From: an uncultured Bermanella sp.
GTDB taxonomy: Bacteria; Pseudomonadota; Gammaproteobacteria; Pseudomonadales; Oceanobacteraceae
Direction: 5' to 3'
DNA: 9,940 bases
NCBI GenBank assembly: GCA_913054445.1
Contig: CAJXIK010000052.1
Location: 1 to 9,940 of the forward strand
Below the pieces are notes generated by a model. The model was not told where the DNA came from and ran no database searches. It saw nothing but the letters and a program-made list of their open reading frames with translations. The position numbers and the translations under genes are program-made. Shown in pieces: positions 6,334 to 9,940 of this stretch (its first letter is position 1; each line of letters opens with the position of its first letter).

Positions 6334-7670
6334 GTGTGATCATCAGTATTTTATCGTTGGCGCTGACCCTAGCCATCCTCGTGACGGTTCATGAATTTGG
6401 CCATTACTGGGTGGCACGCCGCTGTGGCATTAAGGTCTTAAGGTTCTCGGTGGGTTTCGGCAAAGTGCTCTTCAGTCGTACCAATAAACAGGGCACCGAG
6501 TTTGCCATCGCGGCCATCCCCTTAGGGGGCTATGTGAAGATGCTAGATGAGCGCGAGGGTGAGGTCGCCGCCGAATTGCTAGACCAAACCTTCAACCGCA
6601 AGACAGTGTGGCAACGCATGGCGGTGGTCATCGCCGGGCCCTTAGCCAACATCCTCTTTGCCATCTTTGCCTATTGGCTTATGTTCATGGTGGGGGTGAC
6701 GCAGGTTAAACCCATCATCGGTGAGGTGGCTGCAAACAGTGTGGCGGCGCAGGCCGGTTTAATGTCGCAGCAGGAAATCACCGCCGTAGACGGCACCCGC
6801 ACCGCCAGCTGGCAGGAGGTGAATTATCAGCTCATCAAACGCTTGGGCGATAGCGGCACGCTGCAAATTGAGGTGGACAACGGCAGTCGCCACGAGTTGG
6901 TCATCGAGCGCTGGCTCAGCGATGCCGAAGAGCCCAACCCGATTCACTCGCTGGGTTTTGCACCCTTTAGGCCGACAGTGCCGCCTATTCTGGCCGAATT
7001 ACAGGCGGGTATGCCGGCACAACAGGCGGGCCTGCTGCCCGATGATGTGATCTTGGCGGTAGATGGCCAAGATATTCAACACTGGTTAGAGTTTGTTAAG
7101 GTGGTGAAAGCCCACGCTGGGCAAGCCATTTCGTTGTCCGTGCAGCGCCAAGAAAAAGTGCTTAACATACAATTAATACCCGCCTCACGTACCGCGCCCA
7201 GCGGTGAAACCATAGGCTTTGCGGGCGCTATGGTGAAGGCACCGGCGTTGCCGCAAGACTTTATTCGGGTGCAAAGCTTCGACCCACTGACGGCAGGTTG
7301 GCGCGCCATCGACAAGACCTGGGACATGACCACGGTCACCCTGCAATCTATTGGTAAGATGATTCAGGGACTATTGTCGGTTAAAAACTTGAGTGGACCC
7401 ATTACCATTGCTAAAGTAGCCAGCTCGCAGGTGCAGGCTGGCTTCGAGGCCTTCGTTGGATTTTTGGCCTATATCAGCATTATGCTGGCGGTGGTGAACC
7501 TACTGCCCATTCCGGTGTTAGATGGCGGTCACCTTGTTTTTTATGTGATCGAAGCCGTGAAAGGGTCTCCGCTCTCGGAAAAAGTCCAGTTAATGGGCAT
7601 GAAGCTGGGGATGACGCTGTTGTTGATGGTCATGGTGGTGGCAATATTTAATGACGTGAGTCGTTTATAG
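6330..7670 (+). CDS. rseP: Site-2 zinc metalloprotease RseP (regulated intramembrane proteolysis)
   Basis: RseP cuts the anti-sigma factor RseA within the inner membrane after DegS has removed its periplasmic part, freeing the envelope stress sigma factor; it also clears remnant signal peptides. The product is 446 residues (E. coli 450). The zinc motif HEFGH (21-25) lies in the first membrane segment (about 3-22). GGYVKMLDERE (66-76) forms the membrane-associated beta region. A second hydrophobic segment spans about 97-121. Two PDZ domains follow (about 128-205 and 218-285; GLLPDDVILAVDG is typical). The third segment (about 376-395) leads into LLPIPVLDGGH (391-401), whose Asp398 is the third zinc ligand. 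The last segment is about 426-442. No catalytic residue is missing. The start shares an ATGA with the dxr stop, so translation is probably coupled. MucP is the Pseudomonas counterpart. Confidence 0.97.
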   Translation: MSVIISILSLALTLAILVTVHEFGHYWVARRCGIKVLRFSVGFGKVLFSRTNKQGTEFAIAAIPLGGYVKMLDEREGEVAAELLDQTFNRKTVWQRMAVVIAGPLANILFAIFAYWLMFMVGVTQVKPIIGEVAANSVAAQAGLMSQQEITAVDGTRTASWQEVNYQLIKRLGDSGTLQIEVDNGSRHELVIERWLSDAEEPNPIHSLGFAPFRPTVPPILAELQAGMPAQQAGLLPDDVILAVDGQDIQHWLEFVKVVKAHAGQAISLSVQRQEKVLNIQLIPASRTAPSGETIGFAGAMVKAPALPQDFIRVQSFDPLTAGWRAIDKTWDMTTVTLQSIGKMIQGLLSVKNLSGPITIAKVASSQVQAGFEAFVGFLAYISIMLAVVNLLPIPVLDGGHLVFYVIEAVKGSPLSEKVQLMGMKLGMTLLLMVMVVAIFNDVSRL

Positions 7671-7680
7671 TTGCCTGTCG

Positions 7681-7704
7681 CTAAAAGAATCGTACTAAAA
7701 GAAT
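7681..7704 (+). repeat. 10-bp direct repeat in the rseP-bamA gap
   Basis: CTAAAAGAAT occurs at 7681-7690 and 7695-7704, 14 bp apart, in an A-rich stretch just after the rseP stop. It could be a slippage product, a curved-DNA or upstream activating element, or a binding site. Nothing in the sequence decides between these. Confidence 0.7.
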
Positions 7705-7712
7705 AAAAAGGG

Positions 7713-7738
7713 TCTGGCGTGGTTAAATCCACGGCAGA
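7713..7738 (+). other. Imperfect hairpin upstream of bamA
   Basis: TCTG-CGTGG (7713-7722) pairs with CCACG-CAGA (7729-7738): nine pairs with a G-G mismatch and a TTAAAT loop. It is followed by AAAAGATAATAAT, so it has no T tail on this strand and is not a forward terminator. It could be an operator or an mRNA structure ahead of bamA. Confidence 0.45.
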
Positions 7739-7747
7739 AAAGATAAT
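7720..7747 (+). promoter_or_regulatory. Weak candidate promoter for bamA
   Basis: GATAAT (7742-7747) matches the -10 consensus at 5 of 6 positions, with a poor -35 TGGTTA (7720-7725) at 16 bp. It would start transcription about 10 nt before bamA. AATAAT (7745-7750) is another option. I found no convincing sigma-E type site (GGAACTT with a TCTGA-like -10) in the gap or in the last part of rseP, though bamA is sigma-E controlled in enterics. Read-through from rseP is the simpler explanation. Confidence 0.25.
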
Positions 7748-7764
7748 AATAAGTTTGGTTAATC

Positions 7765-9940
7765 ATGAAGTTCACGCTATTAAGTATATGTTTATTACTT
7801 GCAAATACATTCGCCCAGGCCAGCTCTTTTACCGTGCAAGATCTGCGAGTCGACGGTTTACAACGGGTCAGCGCCGGTAGCGTCTTCAGTGCCTTTCCCA
7901 TTAATATTGGCGATCAGGTAGACGACCGTGATTTGGCAAAAGCCAGCCGTTCGCTGTTTCGCACCGGATACTTCAACGATATTCAACTCCTGCGCGACGG
8001 CGATATATTGGTCATCAGCGTGGTGGAGCTGCCCACCATCACCGAATTAGAAATCGACGGCAACAGCGCCATCGAGAGCGAACAGCTAAAAGAAGGCTTA
8101 AAACAAGCAGGCCTAGCCGAAGGGTATGTGTTTAAGCGTTCCACCCTCGAACGTCTGGAACTAGAACTAGAGCGTCAATACGTGAGCCAGGGCCGTTACG
8201 ATGCGGCCATCAACACCGAGGTGAGCAAGTTACCGCGCAACCGCGTCTCTCTCAAAATCAACATCGACGAAGGCTCGGTGGCCTCCATCAGCCACATGAA
8301 TTTGGTGGGTTTTAAAGATTTCAGTAAGCAAGAGTTATTAGCCCAGTTTGAACTCAAGCCCACTAACCTGTGGTCTTGGTATCAAAGCGACGATAAATAT
8401 TCTCGTGAAAAACTAAGCGGTGATCTCGAGCGTTTACGTTCATTTTATTTAGACCGTGGTTATATGCGCTTTAACGTGGAATCCACTCAAGTTTCCCTGT
8501 CCCCCAACAAAGAAGATGTGTTTTTAAGCATGAATATTCACGAAGGAGAGGTCTACAAGGTTAATAAGGTCAATCTCGCCGGTGAATTAATCGTCGCACA
8601 AGAACAGCTAGAAAAGCTCATCATCATGGGCGAGGGCGAAACCTTCAGCCGTCGCAAGATGACCCTAACGCAGGACCTCATCGCCAAGCGGTTAGGCAAC
8701 GAAGGTTTTACCTTTGCCAAGGTAAATGGCGTCCCCAAGATTAACGACCAAGACAAAACCGTGGCCATTACCTTTTATGTGGAGCCAGGCAAGCGCACCT
8801 ATGTGCGTCGTATTAACTTCACCGGTAACGAATCCACCATGGACGAAGTCTTGCGCCGTGAGATGGTGCAAATGGAGGGCGGCTGGGCCTCCACCGAATT
8901 AATCGAGCAATCCAAGAGCCGCCTAGAGCAGTTAGGCTTCTTCAAGGGGGTCAATGTAGAAACCCCTAAGGTACCTGGCAGCGATGACCTTATCGATGTG
9001 AATTACCACGTGGAAGAACAACCCAGCGGCAGCCTAAACCTTAGCATCGGCTATTCCAGCAGCGATGGCATGATCATAGGCTCCAGCGTGAGTCAAAATA
9101 ACTTCATGGGCACGGGCAAGAAGATGAGCACTTCGGTGAATAAAACCGATGCGGTGACCAGCCTCAACCTGTCGTTTAGCAACCCTTATTACACGGTCGA
9201 TGGCATCAGTCGCGGCTATAGCCTGTTCTACAGTCAGACCGATTTCTCGGCATTAACCTCGTTCAGTGACTACAACACAGATAGCTATGGTGGGCGCACC
9301 AACTTCGGTTTCCCCATCAACAGTCGTGAGCGTTTATCCTTCAGCGTGGAAGCCAGCCGCACCCTTATGGAAGCGAGAACATCGGGCATTCCAGAGGAGA
9401 TACTGGGTTTCATCGACAACCAAGGGGATGACTTCGTGGAGGTGACGCTGGGCTCCAGCTGGAGCTGGACCACCCTTAACCGCGGATTATTTCCCACCGC
9501 AGGGGCCAAGCAGAGCCTATCCGTCGAGGCCACTGTGCCGGGCAGCGAGTTAGAATATTTCCGCGTGACCTACAAAGCGCAAAAATACTTCCCCATCAGC
9601 GGTGACTGGACCTTCAGAATTCGCTCCGAAGTGGGTTACGGCGACGGCTACGGCGACACCGAAGAGTTGCCATTCTTCCGCAACTATCGCGCCGGTGGCG
9701 TGGGTTCGGTACGGGGTTATACAACAAACTCGCTAGGACCGAAGGGCGCATTGAAGTTAGATGTAGTTACTTCAACGCCGGTATTTGAAGCCGATGGCAC
9801 GACGCCAGTCTATGTGACGGACGACGCTGGCGAAAATGTATTCGATGATAACGGTGAGAAAACTCAAGTAACGGTCAATGACTTTGATAACGATAACGAC
9901 GGCGTGAATGACGCCCGCTACACAGCCGATTCCAACCGCT
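7765..9940 (+). CDS. bamA: Outer-membrane protein assembly factor BamA (partial, 3' end cut by window)
   Basis: BamA is the core of the BAM complex, which folds and inserts beta-barrel proteins into the outer membrane. The window holds 725 codons; the barrel end is missing (E. coli BamA is 810). Residues 1-19 form a signal peptide ending AQA, with cleavage expected after Ala19. Five POTRA domains follow, roughly 22-89, 90-170, 173-262, 264-342 and 345-421. LPRNRV (156-161), LRSFYLDRGYMRFN (224-237) and VLRREM-QMEG (362-372) match conserved positions. The barrel starts near 423. The loop 6 VRGY motif (649-652, VRGF in E. coli) is intact. After it, loop 6 runs at least 73 residues, longer than in E. 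coli, with an Asp-rich DFDNDNDGVND motif (706-716). ATG 7765 is the only plausible start, since TAA at 7750-7752 closes the frame upstream, but no clear Shine-Dalgarno precedes it. Confidence 0.97.
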   Translation, partial: MKFTLLSICLLLANTFAQASSFTVQDLRVDGLQRVSAGSVFSAFPINIGDQVDDRDLAKASRSLFRTGYFNDIQLLRDGDILVISVVELPTITELEIDGNSAIESEQLKEGLKQAGLAEGYVFKRSTLERLELELERQYVSQGRYDAAINTEVSKLPRNRVSLKINIDEGSVASISHMNLVGFKDFSKQELLAQFELKPTNLWSWYQSDDKYSREKLSGDLERLRSFYLDRGYMRFNVESTQVSLSPNKEDVFLSMNIHEGEVYKVNKVNLAGELIVAQEQLEKLIIMGEGETFSRRKMTLTQDLIAKRLGNEGFTFAKVNGVPKINDQDKTVAITFYVEPGKRTYVRRINFTGNESTMDEVLRREMVQMEGGWASTELIEQSKSRLEQLGFFKGVNVETPKVPGSDDLIDVNYHVEEQPSGSLNLSIGYSSSDGMIIGSSVSQNNFMGTGKKMSTSVNKTDAVTSLNLSFSNPYYTVDGISRGYSLFYSQTDFSALTSFSDYNTDSYGGRTNFGFPINSRERLSFSVEASRTLMEARTSGIPEEILGFIDNQGDDFVEVTLGSSWSWTTLNRGLFPTAGAKQSLSVEATVPGSELEYFRVTYKAQKYFPISGDWTFRIRSEVGYGDGYGDTEELPFFRNYRAGGVGSVRGYTTNSLGPKGALKLDVVTSTPVFEADGTTPVYVTDDAGENVFDDNGEKTQVTVNDFDNDNDGVNDARYTADSNR

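Noticed and set aside
7786..7794. Cysteine 9 in the BamA signal peptide as a lipoprotein cleavage site.
   Set aside because: It sits in the middle of the hydrophobic core with no proper lipobox before it, and BamA is a barrel protein with a clear AQA cleavage site at 17-19.
7695..7901. A 68-codon minus-strand open frame spanning the rseP-bamA gap.
   Set aside because: It is mostly antisense to the BamA signal peptide and first POTRA domain, with no recognisable feature.

Overview
This window is a contiguous stretch of a gammaproteobacterial core chromosome. Every gene is on the + strand, in the order rpsB - tsf - pyrH - frr - uppS - cdsA - dxr - rseP - bamA, with bamA cut by the right edge. 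All nine products are recognisable from family motifs and near-standard lengths. dxr lies after cdsA (frr-uppS-cdsA-dxr-rseP). That is the arrangement I know from Pseudomonas, Shewanella and Vibrio, whereas in Escherichia coli dxr precedes uppS. Together with the protein sequences this suggests a non-enteric, probably aquatic gammaproteobacterium. I cannot name the genus.

Layout. Positions 1-254 hold a strong-looking extended -10 promoter and a structured mRNA leader of about 180 nt, the expected site of S2 autoregulation. rpsB and tsf follow, separated by two hairpins, the second a symmetric terminator or attenuator. Two more hairpins after tsf close the translation operon. pyrH and frr overlap by 8 nt. 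A good intrinsic terminator follows frr. uppS-cdsA (8 nt overlap), dxr (20 nt after cdsA, with a duplicated start site) and rseP (ATGA overlap) form a tightly packed membrane and isoprenoid block. bamA begins after a 94 nt AT-rich gap and reaches extracellular loop 6 of its barrel before the window ends.

How the genes fit together. rpsB, tsf and frr serve translation (30S assembly, EF-Tu recycling, ribosome recycling). pyrH supplies UDP and hence UTP and CTP. dxr starts the MEP route to isoprenoids, uppS builds the C55 lipid carrier for peptidoglycan and O-antigen, and cdsA uses CTP to make CDP-diacylglycerol for phospholipids. rseP releases the envelope stress sigma factor, and BamA inserts outer-membrane proteins. 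The string links growth rate to envelope synthesis.

I see no mobile element, CRISPR array, tRNA, rRNA or cryptic gene cluster, and no evidence of a wholly new system. The points worth a second look are local: an unusually long BamA loop 6 with a calcium-site-like Asp motif and different codon use, a 14-bp duplication around the dxr start that creates a six-codon decoy frame, and a possible pseudoknot in the rpsB leader next to the ribosome binding site.
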